Assembly (NCBI RefSeq): GCF_003287735.1
Contig: NZ_NSCM01000024.1
Span: forward strand, 1 to 47,561
Origin: Photorhabdus bodei
GTDB taxonomy: Bacteria > Pseudomonadota > Gammaproteobacteria > Enterobacterales > Enterobacteriaceae
Reading direction: 5' to 3'
Length of the DNA: 47,561 nt
Shown here: positions 16,599 through 25,120 of the stretch, one piece after another
How the letters are laid out: the number at the start of each line of letters is the position of its first letter
How positions within the stretch are numbered: position 1 is the stretch's first letter
Notes under the pieces: generated by a model
Told to the model about the DNA's origin: nothing
The model's database searches: none
The model's input: the letters and a program-made list of their open reading frames with translations, nothing else
Position numbers and translations under genes: made by a program

Positions 16599-16725
16599 TA
16601 TACCCGTCATCTTTCAAGTTGCCTCTTTGTTGGCTGCGCTCGCTCACCCCGGTCACATAGTTATCTATGCTCCCCGGGATTCACTCCCTTGCCGTCGCGA
16701 TCCATCTTGAAATCCATAGGGTATA
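16599..16725 (+). repeat. ERIC element, full length (127 bp)
   Basis: It runs from TATACCCGTCATC to CCATAGGGTATA, in the same orientation as the copy at 15255. TAATGACTTAACA is repeated twice just after it (about 16729-16753). Confidence 0.92.
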
Positions 16726-16809
16726 AGCTAATGACTTAACACCACTAATGACTTAACATCATAATAGCCATTATTGATTTGGCTACTATGGTATTGATAC
16801 ATCCCGTTA

Positions 16810-16859
16810 CCATCCGGCAAAGAAGTCACTATCTGCAAGCACTCTTCTTCAACGGATGG
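16810..16859 (-). terminator. Long hairpin downstream of the endonuclease gene
   Basis: CCATCCG...CGGATGG, with an inner AAGAAG...CTTCTT pairing, forms a 50-nt interrupted stem 50 bp past the stop of the minus-strand nuclease gene. There is no long T run, so it may be a processing site rather than an intrinsic terminator. Confidence 0.45.
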
Positions 16860-16911
16860 CAATAATATTATTATTGATGACAACAGAGCAAATAGTTAAT
16901 TATCTGTTTTG

Positions 16912-17910
16912 TTAAGTCCCCTTACAGTTTCCAGCCAATCGAAAACCCGCATTTTTTGCTTCAGTTTCTGTTTTAAAATAGACCGCGTTCTTCTCCTGAA
17001 TCATCTTATAACCTGAACAATGAGAAAAATGATAGATTTTGCTATTGTTATTCCCTTTAATTAATCCTGTAGAGGATGCATCAGATAACACCCGTTGTCT
17101 CTGGGTATCTGTTTGACTATTTCTCTGCCCTTTTCTCTGCTCGCTTTTTGGAATGCCAGCGGCGGAGTTTTTATGCCATAATTGCCATTTCTGTTCACCG
17201 GTAACAAAAGGATTGTGATGCCCCATAATACTGGCAATTCGATTATCTCTCTCCTGCTCCCATTTACTCGGTGGATATTGACGATCCCAAGCGATAAATA
17301 ATTGCTGTTGTTGGCGGGACATGGAAAGATTGTAACGATCGTGCATATAAAAATTAATCCGAGCGACCTGCCCTTTTACCTCATCTCTCGGTTCGAACGT
17401 TCGAGATTTAAAATCGACTTTACTGGTACAACGACCATAATTATTCGGCATACTTTTCGGTAACATTCCATAACTGAAATTACTACGATCGCCATTAACC
17501 TCACCAATTGATGGGGCCAAATTATGCATATCAGATTCCATTGCCCTGAAAACAGGATCGGAAGAGACACAATTCTTCCTCCCTCCATTTCGCCAACATT
17601 GCCGCTGATGACCAAAAACCCAGGCAGTAACAATATGTTCCCATTCAATTCGTTCAGCACGATTCTGTTGTGACCTGACTTGATAACCACACGAAGAAAG
17701 GATTGTGCGTCCACCGCTCTTACCTGTCCATCGCCAATGACAACCACAATAAAGTGTCCCGGTCTCTGACTTAAATTGATCATGATAAATACGTTTACGC
17801 AATTCAACTTTAGCTTGTTCAAAGGCAGCCGGTGCGGCAAAAGAAGATAAAGGAGCAATTAAACTGAAACACCCAATGTGAATTGCCCAAAAAATAACTT
17901 TACGTTTCAA
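16912..17910 (-). CDS. Periplasmic/secreted endonuclease I (EndA/NucM family) with extra C-terminal domain
   Basis: The protein has 332 residues. Residues 1-25 are a signal peptide (KRKVIFWAIHIGCFSLI...SSFAA). The Endonuclease_1 domain follows, with LYCGCHW, the beta-beta-alpha metal region RIEWEHIVTAWVFGHQ and DMHNLAPSIGEVNGDRSN. Eight or more Cys suggest disulfides in the periplasm or outside the cell. It cuts DNA without sequence specificity. It is longer than Escherichia EndA (about 235 residues). The extra C-terminus has IYHFSHCSGY...VYFKTETEAKNAGF and a final GNC, an Ada-type metal-binding-like module seen on some secreted nucleases. Confidence 0.88.
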   Translation of the reverse strand: MKRKVIFWAIHIGCFSLIAPLSSFAAPAAFEQAKVELRKRIYHDQFKSETGTLYCGCHWRWTGKSGGRTILSSCGYQVRSQQNRAERIEWEHIVTAWVFGHQRQCWRNGGRKNCVSSDPVFRAMESDMHNLAPSIGEVNGDRSNFSYGMLPKSMPNNYGRCTSKVDFKSRTFEPRDEVKGQVARINFYMHDRYNLSMSRQQQQLFIAWDRQYPPSKWEQERDNRIASIMGHHNPFVTGEQKWQLWHKNSAAGIPKSEQRKGQRNSQTDTQRQRVLSDASSTGLIKGNNNSKIYHFSHCSGYKMIQEKNAVYFKTETEAKNAGFRLAGNCKGT

Positions 17911-18242
17911 TGATAACCCCTACTTATATAAAAATATCATTCTGATTTTAACCTTTTATGTTGCCTCATAATCGACCTATAAGACAAACATTGTTTCTTT
18001 GCATTTCTTCTTAGCATCTCTTTTAAAAAGAAAGACTATTCAATAGACAGGTTGAGATATCACAAGATGGTGGTTATCCTATTATAGCGGAATGATTAAT
18101 TGGGTATTATGAAATCAACATATGGATTATATGCTTTAAAAACGAGCGGTTATATCACTAACCATTAATATGAAAAAATAGAGAATGACGCTCAACGTCA
18201 ACATCCTAATATTGAAGCGCAAAAAAAACCAAATAAGATACA
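17911..18242. other. Spacer between nuclease and fibre genes
   Basis: About 330 bp, AT-rich, with no supported gene. The 5' end should contain the promoter of the minus-strand nuclease gene. Confidence 0.4.
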
Positions 18243-18259
18243 GGGCCGATATACGGCCC
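18243..18259 (-). terminator. Terminator-like hairpin after fibre gene 18267-19565
   Basis: GGGCCG-ATATA-CGGCCC is a perfect 6-bp GC stem just past the fibre stop. An A8 run on the plus strand (T8 on the transcribed strand) lies about 13 nt further on. Confidence 0.6.
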
Positions 18260-18266
18260 CGTCTTA

Positions 18267-19565
18267 CTACAATTTATGACCAAAAGCGCTGCTACTCTCC
18301 ATTTCTTTCTGTAACTTCTTTCGATTCAAGTTCCAGAGTGAATCTTCTGGCATTTGGACCCTAATATCTAAACGGCAAGAATCGGGAATATCACAGGGTT
18401 CCCCATCTTGATAGAATATCTTGTTGCCATTGTCATCAATAGATTTGAGCCGCCAATTTTGAAATCTCTCCGGTAAATGTGCGTGTTGGCGATGGAAAGT
18501 CTCAATAATAATAGAGCCGTCAGGTTGAACGTGATCATCAACAAAAATCAGTTCGAGATTATTGTTGTCGCGGGGAACGGAAATACCTCCATGCACCCCC
18601 CAACCACCATCAGCGTTATAGCCCAGGATATTTGATATACGATATATGCCGGTTCCCTGTTTTATCACTTCTGCACCTTCGGATTCGTCATTAGTCAAGA
18701 ATGTGCCATCAGGGTAGATTTCTATTATCGGAGAGGCTTTCTTGAGGTATCCGTTGGTGTCTGGTTTAGCGTTCTTATCGTCCCAAAACTTACGGGTAGC
18801 TTGTCTGTTGCTATCGCTATTTATGCTATCTGTACGATATGTATTGCCTTCATGCTCGAAAACCAGCCTATGGCTCCATACACCATACACGCCTTCACTT
18901 GATAAGCCATTTACATTACTAAATCTTAACTGAACGCCATACCCACCAAGTGGCAATCCATATTTAGTGACGAATGGCGCGTTGGGTCCATATCCGGCAC
19001 AACCATCGTATAAATTTTCCAATCCATCCAAACGAGCAAAACCCATTGAAAGCATTGCATTATTAGTTGATACCGCACCCACATCCGCCGCAGTCAGATT
19101 GATATCCCCAGTCAACGCCTTACCGTTTATTTTCCGGCTATCAGGTACTCTAGTATTAATATTTCCAAGTAATGAATTAACTATTTCCTTAATCAACTGT
19201 TGCGTCACTGCCAATGTATCACTATCACCCATCACATCGGTAAGTTGCACAATACCTTTTTGTGTTAATGAAGCATTGGGAATTCCTATTATCGCTTTCT
19301 GTTCTAAAGCTTTATTTAACTGTGCAGTGAGTTTAGTGACATTACCATCATCTAAAACATCCTCACCGGTTTGTGTCGCAATAAAATCAGCTACAACCGA
19401 TGTTATTGTTGATGTTTGACGAAATATCTTATTTAATATGTAATTATCAATATACTGCTTGTTTGGAAACCCACGCGAAAAATTCAGATCTGTTTCATAG
19501 TCTTGCTGACTGGGCACATTAGCGTTACTATCAATAGCAAAAGCTTTAAAATCATTTTTACTCAT
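18267..19565 (-). CDS. Phage tail-fibre protein (prophage-derived cassette)
   Basis: The protein has 432 residues from ATG 19565, which follows GGGGAAGG; an upstream in-frame start gives 13 unlikely extra residues. The N-terminal module shared by all fibres here (MSKNDFKAFAIDSNANV, then NKIFRQTSTITSVVADFIAT, DVLDDG, ASLTQKGIVQLTD, TLAVTQQL) is a tail-fibre repeat region. RKINGKALTGDINLTAADVG is the classic fibre repeat. The C-terminal tip (YPDGTF...GWGVHGGIS...CDIPD) would be the receptor-binding part. It is the only fibre of this tip type still intact in the window. No structural phage genes are near, so it is an orphan cassette or a part of a tailocin-like system elsewhere. Confidence 0.85.
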   Translation of the reverse strand: MSKNDFKAFAIDSNANVPSQQDYETDLNFSRGFPNKQYIDNYILNKIFRQTSTITSVVADFIATQTGEDVLDDGNVTKLTAQLNKALEQKAIIGIPNASLTQKGIVQLTDVMGDSDTLAVTQQLIKEIVNSLLGNINTRVPDSRKINGKALTGDINLTAADVGAVSTNNAMLSMGFARLDGLENLYDGCAGYGPNAPFVTKYGLPLGGYGVQLRFSNVNGLSSEGVYGVWSHRLVFEHEGNTYRTDSINSDSNRQATRKFWDDKNAKPDTNGYLKKASPIIEIYPDGTFLTNDESEGAEVIKQGTGIYRISNILGYNADGGWGVHGGISVPRDNNNLELIFVDDHVQPDGSIIIETFHRQHAHLPERFQNWRLKSIDDNGNKIFYQDGEPCDIPDSCRLDIRVQMPEDSLWNLNRKKLQKEMESSSAFGHKL

Positions 19566-19665
19566 ATACCTTCCCCAAATTAAATAATGTTCATTTACAG
19601 TCAATAAGTCGAATTATTAGAAATAATTCCCCATAATTTACATCAGTTATAGTCTAATTCTGAAA
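19566..19665 (-). promoter_or_regulatory. Conserved fibre-gene upstream block (copy 2)
   Basis: TAGTCTAA at 19650-19657, followed by TTCTGAAAAACAATAA, is the counterpart of the block before the other fibre genes. On the coding strand TATAAC lies within AGACTATAACTG. Confidence 0.5.
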
Positions 19666-19794
19666 AACAATAAAAATATCCTTACTGACCGCCCTCCACT
19701 TTTAGCAAAAATAAATTTAAAGTCGATAACCAAATCAACTTTACGAATCAGAGTTCATTTTTATATGAACTTTTATACGAATTTTTTCCAATCA

Positions 19795-19819
19795 AAGCAC
19801 TGATTAAAAACCAGTGCTT
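19795..19819 (-). terminator. Terminator-like hairpin after the fibre chaperone gene
   Basis: AAGCACTG / CAGTGCTT is a perfect 8-bp stem with a 9-nt loop, 35 bp past the chaperone stop. Confidence 0.55.
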
Positions 19820-19854
19820 CGTTAATATTTAAGAATTATAAAACTTTAATGGTA

Positions 19855-20481
19855 TTATTCTTGCGGCTTTTCAGGCCAATTAATATCTGGGGCCGATGAA
19901 ACATCAACCCGACGCAGTAATACCAAATACTTTTTCCAATCTAGCAATAAAGTTTTTTCCGCTTCTGATGCCATTTCAGTTTCAACCGCATACTGCAATA
20001 CCGTGATGGCTTCATCAGCTTGCCGACGAAAAATAGCACGCTGTTGTTCTGCCTGTTCAACTTGACTGATTTTTTGAGCTTCAAAGTCCGTTACCCATTT
20101 TTCACCATCCCATTGATCAAAATCGGTGGACGGTTGTTCGAATGTTAATGTTTCCGGTAATTCACCCAGCGCAGCCACTTCTTCCTGTGCACCCACTTGC
20201 GTGTTGTAAGCTATTTTTCCACGGTGGTCAGGGACAATTTCCCAATAACTCCCATCCTCACTGCGACGCACAGCCATATCATCAGAATCTGGCAAATCTG
20301 GCGCGTCTAAATAAGAATGCGCTGACAAACCGACGCCTTCCGCAACATATTCGAAATCACTACCAGAGAATTCTCTCGAATAGGGATTAGCATGATAAAC
20401 TTTTATCCAGCCAGCTTGAATCGCTAATCCATCTTCACCTAATACAGCGGTTTCAGTATCTAAAATATTTTCTTGTGTCAT
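19855..20481 (-). CDS. Tail-fibre assembly chaperone (Tfa / Caudo_TAP family)
   Basis: The protein has 208 residues. The C-terminal two thirds carry the family pattern: SYLDAPDLPDSDDMAVRRSEDGSYWEIVPDHRG broken by loops, then LPETLTFEQPSTDFDQWDGEKWV, a charged coiled-coil helix (about 140-175) and a closing DWKKYLVLLRRVD...INWPEKP. Tfa proteins help the C-terminal tip of the matching fibre fold and trimerise. It lies 22 bp downstream of the original stop of the damaged fibre at 20503-21149, so it is the second gene of that cassette. It is intact although its fibre is not. Confidence 0.9.
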   Translation of the reverse strand: MTQENILDTETAVLGEDGLAIQAGWIKVYHANPYSREFSGSDFEYVAEGVGLSAHSYLDAPDLPDSDDMAVRRSEDGSYWEIVPDHRGKIAYNTQVGAQEEVAALGELPETLTFEQPSTDFDQWDGEKWVTDFEAQKISQVEQAEQQRAIFRRQADEAITVLQYAVETEMASEAEKTLLLDWKKYLVLLRRVDVSSAPDINWPEKPQE

Positions 20482-20483
20482 TA

Positions 20484-20521
20484 TTATTCTGCCTTTATGA
20501 TATTATTCTGCTTTTACGATA
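20484..20521 (-). repeat. 19-bp imperfect tandem duplication at the fibre 3' end
   Basis: TTATTCTGCCTTTATGATA and TTATTCTGCTTTTACGATA lie head to tail, covering the original stop and the spacer before the chaperone gene. Confidence 0.6.
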
Positions 20522-21149
20522 TATACCTTATGGATTTCAAGATGCATCGCGGCGGCAAGGGAGCGAATCCCCGGGAGCATAGATAACTATGTGACCGGGG
20601 TGAGTGAGTGCAGCCAACAAAGAGGCAACTTGAAAGATGACGGGTATAGTTAAATGCGATATTGCGTGGGCGATTTTCATTCGCAGTAGGTACAATGCGA
20701 GAAGCATCAATTTCTAGTAGACTAAATCGATCCTGGGCTACAGAATTATATGTAGCACCAGCATTAAAATGACTTCCGGGGTTAGTTACAGAAGTATAAA
20801 AAGCACCACCAGCATAACTAAACATACGGGATGAGGTGGATACAGTTCGTCCACTTACACTACCAGTAATATTCCTAATCGCATCCCCTTGATGAGTTAA
20901 GATTCCACGGCCACTATCAACACCACGACCATCATCCAGTACATCTTCACCAGATTGTGTCGCAATAAAATTAGCCACAACAGATGATATTGTTGAGGAT
21001 TGGCGTAATACCTTATTTAATACATGAGTAGAAACATTTTCAGGTGTAAACCCCATCTTTAAATTCTGGCTTTCTTCATATTTCCCTTGACTCACTATAT
21101 TAGCATTCTCACTAATAGAAAAGGCTTTAAAATCATTTCCTTGGCTCAT
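20503..21149 (-). pseudogene. Phage tail-fibre gene, internally deleted and ERIC-interrupted
   Basis: From ATG 21149 it opens MSQGNDFKAFSISENANIV, followed by the common fibre module as far as DVLDDG. There it jumps directly to RGVDSGRGILTHQGDAIRN, which in the intact fibres lies after the collar-like PDLRGEFIRGWDDG. About 130-150 residues are missing. The end, RPRNIAFNY, is interrupted by a 127-bp ERIC. Without the ERIC the frame reads NIAFNYIVKAE and stops at 20503. With it, the frame runs 30 codons into the ERIC and stops at 20514. The tip shares no obvious similarity with the fibre at 18267. Confidence 0.85.
20522..20648 (-). repeat. ERIC element, full length, inserted in a gene
   Basis: The 127-bp copy starts TATACCTTATGG and ends GATGACGGGTATA. 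Removing it, counting one TA as target duplication, restores an in-frame fibre end. This shows insertion at a TA dinucleotide. Confidence 0.93.
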
Positions 21150-21250
21150 ATACTCCTCTTAAATTCAATAATATCATTCAGTAATCAATATATTAAATAG
21201 TCGTACAGATAGCCTCTCTCAATTGGCGACAATTATAGTCTAGTTCAGGA
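21150..21250 (-). promoter_or_regulatory. Conserved fibre-gene upstream block (copy 3)
   Basis: TAGTCTAG at 21236-21243 is 87 bp before the fibre start. The coding strand reads CTGAACTAGACTATAATTG, which holds a perfect TATAAT, the best promoter match among the five copies. Confidence 0.55.
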
Positions 21251-21415
21251 AAGGAATAATGAAATTTATTTTATAACTTATAGGGTTAATTATTTTTGTA
21301 TAATTGACGGTAATAAACCATCCAATACATTGCAATAAATCTTCATGATAATATTTCCTACCTTTATTAAAACAAATGAAAAAATAATAGTGACAAAAAG
21401 TTCTTTCATTGAAAA

Positions 21416-21442
21416 GTAAAAAGACCACACTACAGCGTGGCC
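21416..21442 (-). terminator. Terminator of the aquaporin gene
   Basis: On the minus strand GGCCACGC-TGTA-GTGTGGTC forms an 8-bp stem followed directly by TTTTTACTTTTC. It lies just past the aquaporin stop. Confidence 0.75.
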
Positions 21443-21469
21443 TTAAGCAAGGTAACTCACCAGTAAAAA

Positions 21470-22165
21470 TCATTGTTTTTCAGCAAACAATAACCTGTAA
21501 ATTCCCCCTCCAACAATCCCACCAATAATTGGCATCACCCAGAAAAACCATAACTGCTCTAAAGCCCAGGTATTCTGGAATATCGCAACAGCCGTGCTTC
21601 GTGCCGGATTGACTGACGTGTTAGTAATAGGAATGCTAATCAAATTAATTAAAACCAGCGCCAAACCTATTGCTAATGGTGCAAAGCCCGGAGGTGCTCG
21701 TCTATCTGTCGCACCAATAATAACAATTAAGAAAATAGCCGTTAAAACAATTTCAGCCACAATAGCCGATTGAAGCGAGAATCCACCTGGTGAATGTTCA
21801 CCAAAACCATTTGCTGCAAAACCACTCGTGGTCGCATCAAAACCCGCCTGCCCACTGGCAATAACATATAATACCGCGGCAGCAAGAATACCACCTATAA
21901 CTTGAGAAATAATATAAGGAATAACCTCCACTGCCCTGAAACGACCACCAGCCCAAAGACCAATTGTTACAGCGGGATTAAAATGCCCGCCAGAAATATG
22001 CCCAACAGCATATATCATCGTCAATACTGTTAAACCAAATGCCAAAGATACACCGACAAAGCCAATCCCTAATTCAGGAAATGCCGCAGCGAATACAACA
22101 CTACCACATCCCCCAAAAACCAGAACAAAAGTTCCAAGTAATTCAGCCGCCAATTTTCTTAACAT
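21470..22165 (-). CDS. aqpZ: Aquaporin Z water channel
   Basis: The 231-residue protein has six membrane helices and both NPA boxes: [11 protein letters not shown] (about 60-70) and [13 protein letters not shown] (about 183-195). The start [22 protein letters not shown] is that of AqpZ. The narrow-filter residues of the water-specific branch appear conserved (the Arg after the second NPA). It allows rapid water flow across the inner membrane during osmotic shifts. It is monocistronic with its own terminator. Confidence 0.93.
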   Translation of the reverse strand: MLRKLAAELLGTFVLVFGGCGSVVFAAAFPELGIGFVGVSLAFGLTVLTMIYAVGHISGGHFNPAVTIGLWAGGRFRAVEVIPYIISQVIGGILAAAVLYVIASGQAGFDATTSGFAANGFGEHSPGGFSLQSAIVAEIVLTAIFLIVIIGATDRRAPPGFAPLAIGLALVLINLISIPITNTSVNPARSTAVAIFQNTWALEQLWFFWVMPIIGGIVGGGIYRLLFAEKQ

Positions 22166-22410
22166 GTTTTGTCCTCATCCAGTTATCAAAACGAGTCACC
22201 TTGCTGAAATTAACTATAGCCAATAAATTAAAATCATGCTTATTTTTACTATAGCCGCATAAGTTGCTGATTCTTGTGGCATCTTTGCCTGATATTCACT
22301 TTAATCCGGGATTTTATGCAACATCTATCCTGTGCAGATCAACTTTTTGGTAAAAAATGGATAGCTTAAAATCAATTATCACCAAAATAAGTTCAATATT
22401 CTGTTGTGAT
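22166..22410. other. Spacer upstream of aqpZ
   Basis: About 245 bp with no supported gene. The minus-strand aqpZ promoter must lie here, but I cannot place it with confidence. Confidence 0.4.
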
Positions 22411-22484
22411 GGCTCCCCGCCGTAAAAAACGGCGAGGATTCACTCCCTTGCCGTCTCAATGCATCTTGAAATCCATAGGGTATA
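22411..22484 (+). repeat. ERIC right-half remnant
   Basis: GATTCACTCCCTTGCCGTC through CCATAGGGTATA matches the distal half of the ERICs here. The join after GCTCCCC holds a small hairpin CGCCGTAAAAAACGGCG in place of the left half. Confidence 0.75.
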
Positions 22485-22490
22485 GGTCAT

Positions 22491-22928
22491 TCATCTGACT
22501 ACTAAAACTGAAATATTTGCATATCCGACAATCCCTGAAGCGTTTGAACCTAATAAATGGGTGGAAATATTAGGCCGCCGGGAACCAATAACAATTAAAT
22601 CTGCTTTAATTTCATCTGCTGTCGATAATACTTTATCCCTCGGTGATCCAAAGGCTACGGAGAAAGAGACTCGCTCTTTTGGCAAGTCTATTTTCTCAGC
22701 CACTTTTGCCAATTCCTCTTCTGATCTTGCAATAGATTTCTTGGCAAAAGAGTTGAGCAAGTCATAATGGTAACTATAACTAATTGAAAACCTTGATATG
22801 TCAGGAACGGCATGGAAAAGATGTATATTAGCATCAGATAACTTCGCCAAATACTCTGCATGTGCAATCGCTTTATCAGTCAACTCATCTTCTGAAATAT
22901 CCACTGGCACTAAAATCGTTTTGTACAT
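22491..22928 (-). CDS. Universal stress protein, UspF/UspG-like
   Basis: The protein has 145 residues, starts MYKTILVPVDISEDELTDKA and ends GYANISVLVVR. The nucleotide-binding tail motif is present as VIGSRRPNISTHLLGSNAS, the variant seen in UspF/UspG, where R replaces the first glycine. It is a cytoplasmic stress-linked, probably ATP-binding protein. It is a close paralogue of the protein at 23672-24100, and the small pore-like gene lies between them. A TACGTA-type start region identical to that of the paralogue (CATACG..CTCCTATATTTA) shows duplication including the leader. Confidence 0.9.
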   Translation of the reverse strand: MYKTILVPVDISEDELTDKAIAHAEYLAKLSDANIHLFHAVPDISRFSISYSYHYDLLNSFAKKSIARSEEELAKVAEKIDLPKERVSFSVAFGSPRDKVLSTADEIKADLIVIGSRRPNISTHLLGSNASGIVGYANISVLVVR

Positions 22929-22974
22929 ACGTACTCCTATATTTATATACCAAACCTAACTACTTCAATGAGTA

Positions 22975-23100
22975 TATATCCGTTATCTTTCAGTTGCCTC
23001 TTTGTTGGCTGCACTCACTCACCCCGGTCACATAGTTGTCTATGCTCCCGGGGATTCACTCCCTTGCCGTCACGATCCATCTTGAAATCCATAGGGTATA
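22975..23100 (+). repeat. ERIC element (126 bp, 1-nt deletion)
   Basis: It runs from TATATCCGTTATC to CCATAGGGTATA, with CTTTCAGTTGCC instead of CTTTCAAGTTGCC. It lies between a Usp gene and the pore-like gene. Confidence 0.9.
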
Positions 23101-23169
23101 AACTATTACATTATTTGTTGTGAGTTGTTTAACTAAATCAAATAAATTACCGTATAGCTCTATTTTCAA

Positions 23170-23508
23170 TCACTCAGAATCAAGATGCCACTTATGTAAT
23201 ATTCGATGAATGAACGGTGTTACAACAAGCCCCAAAGTAATAAAGAACACACTTTCCAAAAATACCCCATATATGGCAATAAAATATTTACCGGATAAAC
23301 TAACAGGGACGGGATCTAAACCCTGCGATCCCAGCATAGATAAAGCGTTAAGCAAAGATTCAGAAAATGTATGCCCCTCTATCAGGTAAAACCCCAGGAC
23401 ACCCGGAATTATTCCAATAAAGAAAAACGTTGCAGCAATAAGGTAAAAACGCACCACCCGCCATAAAAAATGGTCCAAACGAATCAGTTTATCAGTAAAT
23501 TTTTCCAC
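23170..23508 (-). CDS. Small two-helix membrane protein, pore-loop-like
   Basis: The protein has 112 residues. Helix 1 is at about 20-45 (FYLIAATFFFIGIIPGVLG). A short amphipathic stretch ALSMLGSQGLDPVP follows, then helix 2 at about 75-100 (FIAIYGVFLESVFFITLGL) and a basic C-terminus. The helix-loop-helix layout, with a G..G..P segment in between, resembles a two-transmembrane potassium-channel pore, but the TVGYG filter is absent (GSQGLD instead). It could be a degenerate channel or an unrelated small membrane protein. Usp genes on both sides hint at a stress-linked unit. Confidence 0.65.
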   Translation of the reverse strand: MEKFTDKLIRLDHFLWRVVRFYLIAATFFFIGIIPGVLGFYLIEGHTFSESLLNALSMLGSQGLDPVPVSLSGKYFIAIYGVFLESVFFITLGLVVTPFIHRILHKWHLDSE

Positions 23509-23671
23509 AATTATTGCATCCTCAACAATTCTACGAAACCTTATGCAATCTCAATGAAAATGAAATCAGAGCAAATTTAATAAAAATATAGCAACACAGC
23601 GTTAGCTAAGACATATATAGCAAGCCATCCGAAGATGGCTAATCAATCTCTCTCATTACGTTTTAATCACC

Positions 23672-24100
23672 TTACCTGATAACCAAAACAGATGTTGTCG
23701 AATATTTGACAACACCTGATGCATTAGATCCCAATAAGTGCGTTGTAATATTGGGCCTTCTAGAGCCAATAACGATAAGATCAGCATTAATTTCTGTCGC
23801 TGCTGCTGTTATTTCATCTCTTGGCGACCCAAACGCAATGGAATAGGATAACCTGTTAGCAGGAAAATCGATGGTATCAAGCAGCGTTTTCAAATCATCT
23901 TCGGCTTTAATTGTCGCTTTATCCTTAATTTCATCATATCCCAACGAATATGCGTTAACAATCGCGGATGAAATTGGCAGTACATGAAGAATATGGAGCT
24001 TCGCACCTGTTTCTTTTGCTAAAGACAGTGCATGCTTAACCGCTTTACTCGTTAGTTCATCTTCTGAAATATCTACCGGTACTAAAATAGTTTTGTACAT
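23672..24100 (-). CDS. Universal stress protein, UspF/UspG-like
   Basis: The 142-residue protein runs from ATG 24100 (MYKTILVPVDISEDELTSKA); the nine residues upstream in frame are less likely. It has the VIGSRRPNITTHLLGSNAS motif and ends STTSVLVIR. It is roughly 60% identical by eye to the Usp at 22491-22928 and shares its leader. Usp proteins of this type aid survival of stress and can influence adhesion. Confidence 0.9.
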   Translation of the reverse strand: MYKTILVPVDISEDELTSKAVKHALSLAKETGAKLHILHVLPISSAIVNAYSLGYDEIKDKATIKAEDDLKTLLDTIDFPANRLSYSIAFGSPRDEITAAATEINADLIVIGSRRPNITTHLLGSNASGVVKYSTTSVLVIR

Positions 24101-24336
24101 ACGCACGCTCCTATATTTACATACCAAACCAGACTACTACATTTAGTATACGCTATATCCTGTTAATTACTATGAGCTATTTTCCTCTTCCCACACCTTT
24201 CTCTATAACCAGATAATTAATATCGTTTTTAATTTATTTACCTTACACCTTTAGTTTCATATAGTTATGATCGTTAAATACGTAGCAAAAGTGGGATATG
24301 TACAGGGGCAATAACATTAACCCCTGAGACCCTACC

Positions 24337-24561
24337 TCACTGCCGATATAATGCTTTTATTTGCTGAACGGTATTTTCAAATATCTTAGCCTGTTTTTCA
24401 TTGCCCATTTCTGCAATAACATGTTCCAAATTCAGTACAACTTTCCCTGCATGAGCTTGCCCCATAGTTTTAAGAATAGAAGCCAACAGCACTTTCAAAC
24501 ATGTCACCTCTGTTGCTAAGGTTTCAGTATCAGATGAAGGAATTAAATCGATTTTATTCAT
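24337..24561 (-). CDS. yecF: YecF-like protein (DUF2594)
   Basis: The 74-residue soluble protein contains ETLATEVTCLKVLLASILK and closes FENTVQQIKALYRQ. It matches Escherichia YecF in length and pattern. In Escherichia yecF is next to uvrY, and here it is divergent from uvrY, so the context agrees. The function is unknown. Confidence 0.88.
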   Translation of the reverse strand: MNKIDLIPSSDTETLATEVTCLKVLLASILKTMGQAHAGKVVLNLEHVIAEMGNEKQAKIFENTVQQIKALYRQ

Positions 24562-24947
24562 AGTCGTTACCTGTTTACGTATTAATTGCGTTATGAAAAT
24601 AATAATTATACCACATAATTCACCCCCTATTTTTATACATTTTCCAAATAGATCTACGCCAAAAAACGTTAAATTATTGTTAAACCCATTTGTTTTATAA
24701 ATATTTATTTAGTTATTAATTTTATCATAATCAGAATATATAGGACATTCTGATTTCAAATAAATGACACTTGCTATCGTATAAAATAATTCTCTTTTGT
24801 CTTTGGAGGAGATAAGTATAATATTCGCATTCTTGATGAACTTTTAGGATAATTTATCTATTTTATTGTTTTATATAATCTTTACTAAAAGTTAAAAAAC
24901 AGACAATTGAAGTTAACTCTTCTGAAACAAATTCAATACACAAGCAA
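24562..24947. other. AT-rich yecF-uvrY intergenic region
   Basis: About 385 bp with no gene supported. It must contain the divergent promoters for yecF and uvrY. The uvrY side is further separated by an ERIC. Confidence 0.45.
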
Positions 24948-25074
24948 TATACCCTATGGATTTCAAGATGCATCGCGACGGCAAGGGAGCGAATCCCCGG
25001 GAGCATAACGAACGATGTGACCCAGGTGAGTGAGTGCAGCCAACAAAGAGGCAATTTGAAAGATAACAGGTATA
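24948..25074 (-). repeat. ERIC element, full length, directly upstream of uvrY
   Basis: The 127-bp copy runs from TATACCCTATGG to GATAACAGGTATA and ends 46 bp before the uvrY start. It may therefore sit inside the uvrY leader or between its promoter and gene. A local change, CATAACGAACGATG, departs from the usual core. Confidence 0.92.
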
Positions 25075-25120
25075 TCGATGAAGCTCATGTATGAGCATAG
25101 AGCCAGTTGGAGACACTTTT

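Noticed and set aside
17376..17858. 160-codon minus-strand frame inside the nuclease gene
   Set aside because: It is in a different frame from the clear EndA protein, so it is a shadow.
18967..19419. 150-codon plus-strand frame over a fibre gene
   Set aside because: It is antisense to a fibre gene with repeated structure; no motif.
24913..25116. Frames translating through ERIC sequence (LFVGCTHSPGSH-like)
   Set aside because: The same peptide appears wherever an ERIC is read in this frame, so it reflects the repeat, not a gene.
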